NCBI RefSeq assembly: GCF_900115065.1
Contig: NZ_FOVE01000024.1
Span: 1-41,585, forward strand
From: Formivibrio citricus
GTDB lineage: Bacteria > Pseudomonadota > Gammaproteobacteria > Burkholderiales > Chitinibacteraceae
Reading direction: 5' to 3'
DNA length: 41,585 nucleotides
Position numbers and translations under genes: made by a program. The notes beneath the pieces are model-generated. The model saw only the letters and a list, made by a program, of their open reading frames with translations, was not told the origin of the DNA and did no database searches. Every line of letters begins with the position of its first letter. Positions within the stretch are counted from its first letter, which is position 1. Below, piece after piece: positions 1 to 9,043 of the stretch.

Positions 1-256
1 GAGAAGCACAGCAAGGCGCGGGAATTCGGCGAGCACTGTCTGAGGCCGCAGGCCGAGTTGCGCAGCCGCCGCGTCTTGCGAGCATCGCAGGGAACCCTGC
101 AGGGGCGCCGGAGCGGGCTCGCCTAGGGGTGAAGGGGATTTGGCGAGACAAATCCCTTTCCCGCCTGCCGGGCGGAACCGGCTGTACACCCTGCGCCGCA
201 GGCGCATAAAAATTCTTAAGTGAACGACATTACGGTGCTTGCCGGGGTTTGTTTTG
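1..256. other. Non-coding GC-rich stretch downstream of hisG
   Basis: I see no convincing coding frame here. The sequence is rich in short G/C blocks and contains a hairpin with 8-bp arms (GGGATTTG at 135-142, CAAATCCC at 149-156). A smaller palindrome (TGCGCC-gca-GGCGCA) lies near 200. It resembles GC-rich dispersed intergenic sequence rather than a gene remnant. hisD, which often follows hisG in betaproteobacteria, is not found before the window edge. A weak terminator role for the hairpin is possible, but there is no clear T-tract on the minus strand. Confidence 0.4.
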
Positions 257-907
257 TCAGCGCTGTTGCCGCGCCTGCACCGTGGCAGTAAACGTATCGA
301 TGATCGGCTGGATACGATCATGCTTGAGCTTGAGCGCGGCCTGATTCACGACCAAGCGTGAGCTAATTTCGCGGATATGTTCGACGGCGACCAGATTGTT
401 GGCCTTCAGCGTTCCGCCGGTGGACACCAGATCGACAATCGCATCGGCCAATCCCACCAGCGGGGCCAGTTCCATCGAGCCATAGAGCTTGATCAGGTCG
501 ACGTGCACGCCCTTGGCCGCAAAGTGCTCGCGCGCGCACTGGGTGTACTTGGTCGCCACGCGCAGACGTGCGCCCTGTTTGACCGCACCTTCATAGTCGA
601 AACCGTTCTGCACTGCGACCATCAGCCGGCACTTGGCGATTTCCAGATCCAGCGGCTGGTACAGGCCGGCGCCACCATGCTCCAGCAGCACATCCTTGCC
701 CGCCACGCCGAGATCGGCCGCGCCGTACTGCACATAGGTCGGCACGTCGGAAGCGCGCACGATAATGAGGCGCACGTCGTCGCGATTGGTGCCGATGATT
801 AGCTTGCGCGAGGATTCCGGGTCTTCGTTCGGCGTGATGCCGGCCGCAGCCAGCAGCGGCAGGGTTTCTTCAAAAATGCGACCTTTGGAAAGGGCGATGG
901 TGATCAT
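257..907 (-). CDS. hisG: ATP phosphoribosyltransferase, short form (HisG)
   Basis: This enzyme catalyses the first step of histidine biosynthesis: ATP plus PRPP gives N1-(5-phosphoribosyl)-ATP, in the cytoplasm. The 216-residue protein begins [19 protein letters not shown], a classic HisG start. It has the internal block [20 protein letters not shown] and a PRPP-binding-like segment [14 protein letters not shown] near residues 160-173. At 216 aa it is the short form, which lacks the C-terminal regulatory domain. Short forms need the paralogue HisZ, which is not in this window. The gene lies 53 bp downstream of murA on the same strand and is probably cotranscribed with it. No further his gene follows before the window edge. 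Confidence 0.96.
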   Translation of the reverse strand: MITIALSKGRIFEETLPLLAAAGITPNEDPESSRKLIIGTNRDDVRLIIVRASDVPTYVQYGAADLGVAGKDVLLEHGGAGLYQPLDLEIAKCRLMVAVQNGFDYEGAVKQGARLRVATKYTQCAREHFAAKGVHVDLIKLYGSMELAPLVGLADAIVDLVSTGGTLKANNLVAVEHIREISSRLVVNQAALKLKHDRIQPIIDTFTATVQARQQR

Positions 908-960
908 GAGGCTTTCCTTGTTTTTCGCGGGTTACGGCCTCAAGCCTAACCCGCGCTACA

Positions 961-2401
<1,441 letters not shown>

Positions 2402-2550
2402 TCCCTATCCCCGGATGGAGCGGCAACAGATGGATCGTCGCCTTGATTCTTTGAGAGGGCCGATTGGTCTTGGCGCCTTGATTTGAAGGCGGATTTTAGC
2501 ACGTCCACACCCACCCTCCAGATGGAATTTCCTTGAACTTCCTTATCCGC

Positions 2551-3219
2551 TCAGTCATCGGGGAGCATTTTGCTTTTCTTCTGGCGGCTTTCGATTTGCT
2601 TGATGCTTTGTCCGGGCGAGGGCAGATCTTTCGGCATCGCGCCGCCTAGCTCGCGAATCGTTTCGCGCACTTTCTTGCCAACCTCATAATGCGTCTTGTT
2701 GGCGCGCTGTTTGCCTTGCACGCCCTCGCGACGCAGCTTCTCTTAGGCCTGCGTAGCGCGGAACAGGTTGGCCGCCAGTTCCGTGCTGCCCATGTGGTCC
2801 AGAATTTTCTGGCTTTTCTTCAGCCGCTTGCGCGCATGAATTTCCTTTACTCCGAGACCTCCGTACAGCCCCTTGTAGCCGTGGTCCTGGAAAATCGCAT
2901 AATCCATTGGCATTTCCACGCCAGCGACCTTTGCCGCTGCAGCCAGATACGTGTTGTGCTGCGCCAGCTCATTGCGAATGGCAAGCCGTTTTTCATCTTC
3001 GCTTAACCGGGCAAAGCTTGTATCGTCGGCCAACTCCTGCCGCCGCGTCTGCATGGCAAAGTAGGTTTGGCCGTTGGCAATGACCGGCTTCCCAGGATCG
3101 CCGTTCTGCACGATCAGGTAGCAGGCATAACGCGAGAGGCGTATATCCGGTAGCTCACGTTTTACTCCGGAACCGATCTCGACCATTTCGAGGACATCCT
3201 CGAAATGGTCTTCCTCCAT
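2551..3219 (-). pseudogene. dinD: dinD remnant: 5'-truncated, with an in-frame nonsense codon
   Basis: The frame encodes a protein closely similar to the DNA-damage-inducible protein DinD. Shared blocks include [49 protein letters not shown] and ILDHMGSTELAANLFRATQ. Translation stops at TAA (2743-2745) right after RATQA. The same frame continues past the stop as EKLRREGVQGKQRANKTHYE and on to MLPDD, with a second stop at 2551-2553. In known DinD a glutamate precedes EKL, so one G-to-T change (GAA to TAA) explains the stop. The first roughly 45-50 residues of the family are also missing: the frame opens at [16 protein letters not shown]. DinD of E. coli is SOS-regulated and interacts with RecA. 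Here the gene has lost its 5' end and promoter, so it is almost certainly not functional. Confidence 0.88.
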
Positions 3220-3238
3220 CTATCCACTGTTTTGTGAA

Positions 3239-3604
3239 ATGCGCCACATCCTGCACAACACCGACGGCAGCGAGCCGAAGCTCGCACACGATGGCGACAC
3301 CTACTTCGACCACAAGGCCAAGGGCAACGGCTTCGGCTTCGGTTTCGGTTTCGGGCTGGTTTACCCGGACAGCATCGCCCGCACCTTGTCCGCCCGTTAT
3401 TACAAGGACGGCTCGGAAATTCTGGTCTGGCAGGGCGAAGGCAAAAACCCGCGCCGCCTCACCCCGCGCGAATGTGCCCGGCTGATGGGCTGCCCGGACG
3501 ATTTCCGGATTCCGGTGTCGGATACGCGGGCTTATCGGCTATTCGCCGATGCGGCAATGCCACCGATGATGGCAGCGATAGCGAAACTGGTTTGTCAGCC
3601 AAAC
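3239..3604 (+). pseudogene. C-terminal fragment of a C5-cytosine DNA methyltransferase
   Basis: Residues 1-120 of this reading frame match only the C-terminal end of Dcm-type cytosine-5 methyltransferases. The visible blocks are [18 protein letters not shown] and [19 protein letters not shown], followed by [16 protein letters not shown]. The catalytic half (SAM-binding FxGxG, PC and ENV motifs) is absent. The usual final motif X (QFGNSV followed by a hydrophobic helix) is replaced by [18 protein letters not shown], so the fragment is degenerate even where it survives. A GF dipeptide tract sits at residues 31-38. The fragment abuts the truncated start of dinD head to head and runs without a stop into the HNH endonuclease frame. 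It cannot be an active methylase. Confidence 0.82.
3329..3352 (+). repeat. Four-copy 6-bp tandem repeat (GGYTTC)n in the methylase fragment
   Basis: GGCTTC, GGCTTC, GGTTTC and GGTTTC lie head to tail and encode a Gly-Phe tract after KGN. Methylase relatives usually have about two GF/GY pairs here (GNGFGYGL type). The tract therefore looks like a slippage expansion in a decaying gene. Because the unit is 6 bp, copy-number change would not shift the frame. Confidence 0.7.
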
Positions 3605-3658
3605 AAGCCTTCCGCTACAGTGATCGCTTCTTCGGCTGCTTTGCCTGCGGGGTTGATC

Positions 3659-4441
3659 GTGACGAGTAAAAATTGGACGCGCGAACAGGTGTTGATTGCT
3701 CTCAACCTGTATTGCCAGTTGCCGTTTGGCAAACTGCACAAAGGCAATCCACTGATCATTGAAACAGCCAAGCTTATCGGCAGAACGCCAAGCTCGCTGG
3801 CCATGAAACTCACAAACTTAGCCAGCCTTGATCCCGCCATTATCGAAACAGGCCGCAAGGGGCTACCGGGTAGTTCTTCGCTGGATAAAGAGATTTGGCA
3901 GGAGTTTCAGGCCAATCCGGATGCGGTTGGTTATGAAAGTCAGTTGCTCATGGATGCATTGGCAAAAACAGACCGCATCATCGAACCGTTATCCAGCGAG
4001 GCAGAGCCGGATGATGTCCTACCAAGCTTCTTTGCCGAGAACACAACCGCACGAGTACAAATTCGCGTTAGGCAGTCATTCTTTAGAAAAACCATCCTGA
4101 GCAGCTATGAGGGACGTTGCTGCATGACAGGGCTGGCCGATCCACGCCTTCTCGTTGCTAGCCATATCGTGCCATGGGCCAAAGATGAGAAAAACCGCCT
4201 CAACCCAGCCAACGGCTTGTGTCTATCTTCGCTGCACGACAAGGCCTTTGATCGCGGCCTGCTTACCGTTACTCCCGACTTTGTGATCAAGGTATCACCG
4301 CAACTCAATACGCTGGGCGACAACCCATTTACGAAAGACTATTTGATTGGGCTTGAAGGCAGAAAAATTGCCTTGCCCAAAAAATTCTGGCCTTTGCGCG
4401 AATTTCTCGATTACCACCACGATGAACTGTTTCTGAGATAA
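3659..4441 (+). CDS. HNH endonuclease, putative restriction enzyme
   Basis: The C-terminal part of the product carries an HNH nuclease domain of the HNH_2 type. It begins at [19 protein letters not shown] and contains [17 protein letters not shown], with the metal-binding His. [18 protein letters not shown] follows, carrying the Asn and His. The N-terminal part ([40 protein letters not shown]) resembles the DNA-contacting region seen in stand-alone enzymes of this type. I chose the GTG at 3659 because family members begin near [10 protein letters not shown]; this gives 260 aa. The same frame is open upstream into a methylase fragment, so a longer chimeric 400-aa product from 3239 is also possible. 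The local sequence is visibly more AT-rich than the flanking genes, suggesting transfer. The gene ends 5 nt before the next one. Confidence 0.75.
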   Translation: MTSKNWTREQVLIALNLYCQLPFGKLHKGNPLIIETAKLIGRTPSSLAMKLTNLASLDPAIIETGRKGLPGSSSLDKEIWQEFQANPDAVGYESQLLMDALAKTDRIIEPLSSEAEPDDVLPSFFAENTTARVQIRVRQSFFRKTILSSYEGRCCMTGLADPRLLVASHIVPWAKDEKNRLNPANGLCLSSLHDKAFDRGLLTVTPDFVIKVSPQLNTLGDNPFTKDYLIGLEGRKIALPKKFWPLREFLDYHHDELFLR

Positions 4442-4446
4442 GCCCG

Positions 4447-4815
4447 ATGAATTATTCCGTCTTCGAGTACCTATACCGCGATGCAGGCAATTACAAAGCT
4501 TGGGGCGCGTTACTTTTGGAAGGAGAAACGACCGAGGCAGAAATGGCCCGTATACGACGGCATCTTCTGGATAACGAATTTTTTATCGCCGAACAAATTG
4601 GTGTTCCAGTGCTTTACGAGCAGCTTTGGCAACAGTGCCAAAGCGAGCCTTCCGAAGAGTTGGATCATGTGTGGCATGAATTCTGCCGCATCCGAGAAGC
4701 AACAGCGGAAGACCGCATTCAACTGCCAACTTTTGGAACGACCGCAGCGTTAGTGGCTGCTTTTGAAGCTGTCGGCAAGTGGGATTGGGCACTTTCTCGG
4801 AACTACGAACTATAG
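4447..4815 (+). CDS. Hypothetical protein paired with the HNH endonuclease
   Basis: This is a soluble acidic 122-aa protein starting MNYSVFEYLYRDAGNYKAWG. It has no signal peptide and no membrane helix. The middle reads TEAEMARIRRHLLDNEFFIA and EQIGVPVLYEQLWQQCQ, a helical region, followed by ELDHVWHEFCRIREAT. I do not recognise a characterised family. The start is 5 nt after the HNH stop, so the two are very likely cotranslated. Base composition is similarly low in GC, supporting joint acquisition. It could be an accessory or regulatory partner of the endonuclease, but nothing in the sequence proves this. Confidence 0.72.
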   Translation: MNYSVFEYLYRDAGNYKAWGALLLEGETTEAEMARIRRHLLDNEFFIAEQIGVPVLYEQLWQQCQSEPSEELDHVWHEFCRIREATAEDRIQLPTFGTTAALVAAFEAVGKWDWALSRNYEL

Positions 4816-4836
4816 GCCTGGGCCTGAATTAGTAGC

Positions 4837-4925
4837 GTAGCCCGGATGGAGGTCATTGACCGGAATCCGGGAATGCTGGTTGAGCGGCACCTCCCCCGGA
4901 TTTCGCTGCGCTGCATCCGGGCTAC
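4837..4925. repeat. REP-type inverted pair, 3' side of the RAYT gene
   Basis: Two REP-like units face each other. One starts GTAGCCCGGATG at 4837 and closes with CGGAATCCGGG at 4861-4871. The other runs from CCCGGATTTCGCTGCGCTGC (from 4895) to ATCCGGGCTAC (ending about 4924). Each is a CCGGAT/ATCCGG palindrome, a form very common in proteobacterial REP/BIME elements. The pair lies within 10 bp of the transposase stop codon. Confidence 0.8.
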
Positions 4926-4931
4926 GGGGAA

Positions 4932-5456
4932 TTATTCGGGGATGCCGATCTCGTCCTGCAAACCGCCTGCCCAGTCGATGGGCAAAATATGGCGGGCGAG
5001 GTACTGGTGGAAACTGGAATATGGCCAATCGGCCACGTGCTGCGCATGCCCGTGCTTTACCGGGTTGAAATGGATGTAGTCTACGTGACGGGCGTAATCC
5101 GCCTCGTCGTGAATGGTGTGTTCCCAGAATCGGCTTTGCCACAATAAGGCGTTGCCTTTCCCATCAAGCAATAACGCTTCCCCTTCCTTGCGTATTTTCC
5201 GCACGAACGCCGATTTGATTGCCTGCCAACGGCCGGAGTAATCCGCGTCGTCTTCCGGCAAGGTCCAGATTGTGTGCAGGTGTTCAGGCAGAACGACAAT
5301 CGCATCGATATGAAACGGTTTTTGCCTTTTCACCTCGGCAAATGCCGCGCGCAATGCATCGATATGGCGGGTCAGGCAATCCGATTGCCGATTGCGCAGG
5401 GTAGCGGTGAAGAAATAGGTGCCTCCGGGAACATAATTACGCCGATACAAGACCAT
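4932..5456 (-). CDS. REP-associated tyrosine transposase (RAYT, Y1_Tnp family)
   Basis: RAYTs are single-strand-specific HUH transposases, single copy per locus, thought to mobilise REP palindromes. The 174-aa product has the HUH-type motif EHLHTIW (His59, His61) and the catalytic-tyrosine helix DYARHVDYIHFNPVKHG (Tyr127 is the likely nucleophile). It also has the C-terminal block DWPYSSFHQYLARHILP. I chose the ATG at 5454-5456 because AAGAGGTG lies at good spacing upstream; an upstream in-frame TTG is less likely. REP-type inverted pairs border the gene on both sides, as expected for a RAYT and its substrates. It sits between the ABC permease and the endonuclease patch and is oriented like the flanking operon. 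Confidence 0.93.
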   Translation of the reverse strand: MVLYRRNYVPGGTYFFTATLRNRQSDCLTRHIDALRAAFAEVKRQKPFHIDAIVVLPEHLHTIWTLPEDDADYSGRWQAIKSAFVRKIRKEGEALLLDGKGNALLWQSRFWEHTIHDEADYARHVDYIHFNPVKHGHAQHVADWPYSSFHQYLARHILPIDWAGGLQDEIGIPE

Positions 5457-5477
5457 GTTCACCTCTTGGTGCAAACG

Positions 5478-5550
5478 GAGCCCGGATGCAATCCGGGATT
5501 GGCGTTTTCTGGTATCGCTCCCGGATTCCGCTGCGCTGCATCCGGGCTAC
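5478..5550. repeat. REP-type inverted pair, 5' side of the RAYT gene
   Basis: GAGCCCGGATGCAATCCGGG (5478-5497) is followed by CCCGGATTCCGCTGCGCTGC (from about 5519), closing with ATCCGGGCTAC at 5550. This is the same family and arrangement as the pair at 4837-4925. The unit ends 3 bp before the stop codon of the ABC permease (5554), so the permease's 3' end is defined by the repeat edge. Confidence 0.82.
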
Positions 5551-5553
5551 GGG

Positions 5554-6306
5554 CTAATGCCGCAATTTGTACCCCGACCTGAGCATCTGCAGCGTTATCC
5601 CCGCGAGCAGCGCGAAAGTCACGCCGACCACCGCGAGGCTCTGCCACGGACTGGCATCGCTGACGCCGAAGCAGCCGTAGCGGAAGCCGTCGATCATGTA
5701 GAACACCGGGTTCCAGTGCGAGAGGGCCTGCCAGAACGGCGGCAGGCTGTGGATCGAGTAAAAGACGCCGGAGAGGAAAGTCAGCGGCATGATGATGAAG
5801 TTCTGGAAGCCGGCCAACTGGTCAAACTTTTCCGCCCAGATGCCACCGATGATGCCCAGCGCGCCCATCACGCCACAGCCCAGCACCATGAACAGCAGCA
5901 GCCAGACGGGATGCGAGAACGGCGGCATGGCAAAGAACAGGGTCACGGCGATTACGCCGATGCCGACCACCAAGCCGCGCACGATGCTCGCCAGCAGGTG
6001 CGCGAGGAAGAACTCCAGATAGGACAGGGGCGGCAGCAGGATGAAAACGATGCTGCCCGTGACCTTGGCCTGGATCAGGCTGGACGAGGCATTGGCAAAG
6101 CTGTTCTGCAGCATCGACATCATCGCCAGACCGGGAATCAGGAAGGCCGCGTAGCTGACGCCGGGGTAGGGTTCGACATGCTGGCCGATCGAATGAGAGA
6201 AAATCAACTGGTAAAGCAGCGCCGTCAGCACGGGCGCGGCCACGGTCTGGAAGGCGACGCGCCAGAAGCGCAGGATTTCTTTCTGGAGCAGGGTGTAGAA
6301 GCGCAT
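5554..6306 (-). CDS. ABC-2 type exporter permease (YadH-like)
   Basis: This is the inner-membrane permease of an ABC-2 exporter. The 250-aa protein has about six hydrophobic segments and the ABC-2 family block near residues 120-190: LASIVRGLVVGIGVIAVTLF, then GIWAEKFDQLAGFQNFIIMP and LTFLSGVFYSIHSLPPFW. The length matches YadH. The cognate ATPase is encoded 89 bp upstream on the same strand. In betaproteobacteria this pair commonly follows the mla genes, so a role in envelope lipid or polysaccharide export is possible, but the substrate is unknown. The 3' end touches a REP element. Confidence 0.9.
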   Translation of the reverse strand: MRFYTLLQKEILRFWRVAFQTVAAPVLTALLYQLIFSHSIGQHVEPYPGVSYAAFLIPGLAMMSMLQNSFANASSSLIQAKVTGSIVFILLPPLSYLEFFLAHLLASIVRGLVVGIGVIAVTLFFAMPPFSHPVWLLLFMVLGCGVMGALGIIGGIWAEKFDQLAGFQNFIIMPLTFLSGVFYSIHSLPPFWQALSHWNPVFYMIDGFRYGCFGVSDASPWQSLAVVGVTFALLAGITLQMLRSGYKLRH

Positions 6307-6312
6307 GGGTTT

Positions 6313-6378
6313 GTGAGGTGTAAGGGGTCAGGAGGGAGGAGCCGTTTCTGCAATTGCGGGAGCGGGTTTACACCTCAC
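6313..6378. repeat. Inverted repeat between the exporter ATPase and permease genes
   Basis: GTGAGGTGTA (6313-6322) is repeated in perfect inverse as TACACCTCAC (6369-6378), followed by CCCTCAC. A 46-nt spacer separates the arms. It lies entirely in the 89-bp gap between two cotranscribed genes. It may be a small dispersed repeat or an RNA hairpin affecting expression of the downstream permease. Confidence 0.55.
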
Positions 6379-6395
6379 CCCTCACGCCAGACTCC

Positions 6396-7289
6396 TCACC
6401 GATGCATCATGTCGACAAAAATTTCTTCCAGATCGGGCTTGGTCACTTCGATGTCCTTCAGCCCGATCCCGGCCCGGCGCAACTCGCCCAGAATGTCTTC
6501 CAGCGCACAGCAATCGGCCAGCTTCAGTTCGAATTCCGGCCCGGAGCCACCGGTCACCAGCGGCATCAGCGAATCGGGTAGCGCTTGCGCGGTGGTGACG
6601 ATCCGCAGGCTCCGGGCGCTGCCGTGCCCCATCAGCGTATCCTTGTCTTCCAGCGCGATCAACCGGCCCTGCTTGAGCATCGCAATGCGGTTGCACAGGG
6701 TTTCGGCCTCTTCGAGATAATGAGTGGTCAGCACGATGGTGTGCCCGGCTTCGTTGAGGCGGCGGATGAACGCCCACAGCGACTGGCGCAGTTCGACGTC
6801 GACACCCGCAGTCGGTTCGTCGAGCACGATCACGGGCGGGCGGTGCACCAGCGCCTGCGCCACCATGACCCGGCGCTTCATGCCGCCGGAGAGCTTGCGC
6901 ATGTTGGTATCGGCCTTTTCGGCCAGACCGATGTTGAGGAGGATCTCGTCGATCCAGTCGTCGTTGTGGCGGATGCCGAAATAGCCGGACTGGAAGCGCA
7001 GGGTTTCGCGCACCGTGAAAAAGGGATCAAACACCAGTTCCTGCGGCACGATACCGATGGCGCTGCGCGCCGCGCGGTAATCCTGCACCACGTCGTACCC
7101 CATGACGGTCGCAGTACCGGATGTAGCACGAGCCAGCCCGCCAAGGATGGAAATCAGGGTGGTCTTGCCGGCCCCGTTGGGGCCGAGGAGAGCGAAGAAA
7201 TCGCCTTGCTCGACGCGGAAACTGACCTCGTCGAGCGCAGAGAACGAACCAAACTGCTTGCAGATGCGATCGAAAACGATCGCGCTCAC
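6396..7289 (-). CDS. ABC exporter ATP-binding protein (YadG-like)
   Basis: This 297-aa protein is an ABC ATPase followed by a C-terminal extension. Walker A is GPNGAGKTTLI (about residues 35-45), the signature is LSGGMKRRVMVAQAL, and Walker B is PVIVLDEPTAGVD with the downstream switch His in LTTHYLEEAE. The C-terminal extension of about 80 aa ends KDIEVTKPDLEEIFVDMMHR, as in drug or lipid ABC-2 exporter ATPases. Translation starts at GTG (7287-7289), which overlaps the mlaA stop (GTGA), so the two are translationally coupled. The partner permease is the next gene. Confidence 0.93.
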   Translation of the reverse strand: MSAIVFDRICKQFGSFSALDEVSFRVEQGDFFALLGPNGAGKTTLISILGGLARATSGTATVMGYDVVQDYRAARSAIGIVPQELVFDPFFTVRETLRFQSGYFGIRHNDDWIDEILLNIGLAEKADTNMRKLSGGMKRRVMVAQALVHRPPVIVLDEPTAGVDVELRQSLWAFIRRLNEAGHTIVLTTHYLEEAETLCNRIAMLKQGRLIALEDKDTLMGHGSARSLRIVTTAQALPDSLMPLVTGGSGPEFELKLADCCALEDILGELRRAGIGLKDIEVTKPDLEEIFVDMMHR

Positions 7290-8092
7290 GGCTGTTCGGC
7301 CCTGGCTTTGACGGAGGGCTTCGCCGGGTCAGCCGGTTTTACAGGTTGACTGCCCTGTTCCTTCTTGGGTGCGGCTGGAGCAGGATCCTTGCCGTCGGGG
7401 TCGTCGTTCCCCATGGGCAGGGGGTAGGGCGGATTGCCGTCATGCACCTTGAACCAGCGCCGCTGCAGGTAGGTATCGCGCACGAAAGCGTATTCGTCGT
7501 ACTGCTCGGCAAGGGTCTTGTCGAACGGCAGCAACTGGGCACGCTTATCCATCGCGTTCACGCCAATGAACACATAGCGCGCGCTCTCCGGATTGAGATA
7601 GGTAGTCGGCCCCGCTGCAAAATAAATGGCTGAATCAACCGAATCACGTACCGTTTTCGGCCCAAGCCCCGGCAACATCAGGTAAGGGCCGGAAGGAACG
7701 CCCCAGTAGCCCAGCGTCTGCCCGAAGTCCTCGTCGCTCTTGGGAATCTCGAGCTCGGTTGCGACATCGAAAAGCCCGGCCAAACCAACCGTCGTATTGA
7801 GCAACACCCGACCCAAGCCATTGCCGGCATCCTCAAACTTGCCTTGCAGCGCAGCGGCCGGGATCGCAAACAGATCGTAGATATTCTCGAAGAAATTGTG
7901 CACGCCCTTCTGGACGGGCTCAGGGGTGACCGTGGTCCAAGTCTGGGCCAGTGGGCGCAGCGCGACCTTGTCGATACCCTTGTTCAGGGTATAGAGCGGG
8001 CGGTTGATCGATTCGAGCGGATCATAGTTGTTGCTGGGCGTGGCACATCCGGCCAGCGCCAGCGCAAAAAGACAGGCGATCAGGCGTCGCAT
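7286..8092 (-). CDS. mlaA: Phospholipid-binding outer-membrane lipoprotein MlaA (VacJ)
   Basis: MlaA is the outer-membrane component of the Mla system, which removes mislocalised phospholipids from the outer leaflet. The 268-aa precursor starts MRRLIACLFALALAGC, with a lipobox at LAGC (Cys16). It has the family blocks YDPLESINRPLYTLNKGIDK, NTTVGLAGLFDVATELEI and EDFGQTLGYWGVPSGPYLML. The C-terminal tail (about 245-268) is rich in Lys, Pro and Ala and probably disordered. The gene follows mlaB by 49 bp and overlaps the exporter ATPase by 4 nt. Confidence 0.95.
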   Translation of the reverse strand: MRRLIACLFALALAGCATPSNNYDPLESINRPLYTLNKGIDKVALRPLAQTWTTVTPEPVQKGVHNFFENIYDLFAIPAAALQGKFEDAGNGLGRVLLNTTVGLAGLFDVATELEIPKSDEDFGQTLGYWGVPSGPYLMLPGLGPKTVRDSVDSAIYFAAGPTTYLNPESARYVFIGVNAMDKRAQLLPFDKTLAEQYDEYAFVRDTYLQRRWFKVHDGNPPYPLPMGNDDPDGKDPAPAAPKKEQGSQPVKPADPAKPSVKARAEQP

Positions 8093-8141
8093 GGCAAAAA
8101 TCCTCGGCAGGGAGTCTCATTGTAGTTCAACAATGTATGCA

Positions 8142-8414
8142 TCACCCGGCCTGCGGCAATATTTCCTTCAGGCCGTAGACGCCCATCAATTGATGCAGGC
8201 CGGACGGGACAGCGATGAATTCCAGTTCTGCTCCTGCGGCCCGGGCCTGGCGACTCCAGTGCAGCAAAAGCGCGACCGCGGCCGAATCGACCTCGGTCAC
8301 CCCGGAGAAATCCACCTGCAGTTTGCTTCCCGGTCCGGGAACGCCCAGCGAATCGAGCTGGCGCGCTGCGGTATCGAATGTCAGCGGACCGGAAATCTGC
8401 AGGGAAGTACTCAT
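8142..8414 (-). CDS. mlaB: STAS-domain protein MlaB
   Basis: MlaB is the small cytosolic STAS subunit of the MlaFEDB complex and stabilises the MlaF ATPase. The 90-aa product has the STAS pattern: SGPLTFDTAARQLDS, then the strand LQVDFSGVTEVDSAAVALLL with the conserved D-S-A turn, and then HWSRQARAAGAELEFIAVPS. Its ATG overlaps the mlaC stop (ATGA). Its place between mlaC and mlaA matches other betaproteobacterial mla operons. Confidence 0.9.
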   Translation of the reverse strand: MSTSLQISGPLTFDTAARQLDSLGVPGPGSKLQVDFSGVTEVDSAAVALLLHWSRQARAAGAELEFIAVPSGLHQLMGVYGLKEILPQAG

Positions 8415-9043
8415 CGCTTGGAGGCCACTTTATTGCCGCGTGCAGCGGCATTGCGTCCGGAAAGATTCTTGATCAGGCCATCGATGCCTTCCTTCTGCAC
8501 GATGGCATTGAACTGATTGCGGTGGTTGTTGATGAAGCTGATGCCATCGACCGCGATGTCGTAGACTTTCCAGCCTGCGGAGGTCTTTTCAAAGCTGAAA
8601 TCGAGCGGAATCGGCTTCTGGCCGGGCAGGAAGACTTCGGTCCGCACATCCAGTTCGTCGGAAGAATTGCCGCCGCGCGAGCCCTTCACGTCGACGCGCG
8701 CATTCTTGTAGATCGTGAGCGCGGAAAGATAGGTGCGCACCAGCATCTGGCGGAACTCGCGGACCAGCGCCTGTTGCTGCTCCGGCGTGGCATTGCGCCA
8801 ATGACGCCCCACAGCCAGCGCCGTCATCCGGTTATAGTTGGCGAGCGGCGCCACACGGGCATCGACCTGATCGCGTACCCGTGCGGAGTCCTTGTCGTTC
8901 TTGCGGATGATTTCCAGCACGTCGCGACTGACACTGCGGACAATCTGTTCCGGCGCATCGGCCGGAGCCGCCACGGAACTGCCGGCCACAAGCGCCAGCG
9001 ACATTGCCACGAACCAGAATTTGATGCTTTTCATTGTTTTCAC
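8411..9043 (-). CDS. mlaC: Periplasmic phospholipid shuttle MlaC
   Basis: MlaC ferries phospholipids across the periplasm between MlaA at the outer membrane and MlaD at the inner membrane. The 210-aa precursor has an N-terminal signal peptide (hydrophobic FWFVAMSLALVAGSSVAA). The MlaC (Tol-Tol-Ttg2) core follows, with ALAVGRHWRNATPEQQQALV and REFRQMLVRTYLSAL. The central strand block includes KTSAGWKVYDIAVDGISFIN. The GTG at 9043 overlaps the mlaD stop (GTGA), with AGGAAA upstream. An internal ATG at 9034 is an alternative start and makes little difference to the signal peptide. Confidence 0.94.
   Translation of the reverse strand: MKTMKSIKFWFVAMSLALVAGSSVAAPADAPEQIVRSVSRDVLEIIRKNDKDSARVRDQVDARVAPLANYNRMTALAVGRHWRNATPEQQQALVREFRQMLVRTYLSALTIYKNARVDVKGSRGGNSSDELDVRTEVFLPGQKPIPLDFSFEKTSAGWKVYDIAVDGISFINNHRNQFNAIVQKEGIDGLIKNLSGRNAAARGNKVASKR

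Noticed and set aside
190-215. hisG terminator at the TGCGCC/GGCGCA palindrome
   Set aside because: On the minus strand the T-run comes before the stem, not after it, so it cannot terminate hisG.
3329-3352. Phase-variable repeat in the methylase fragment
   Set aside because: The unit is 6 bp, so copy changes keep the frame; the gene is already dead.
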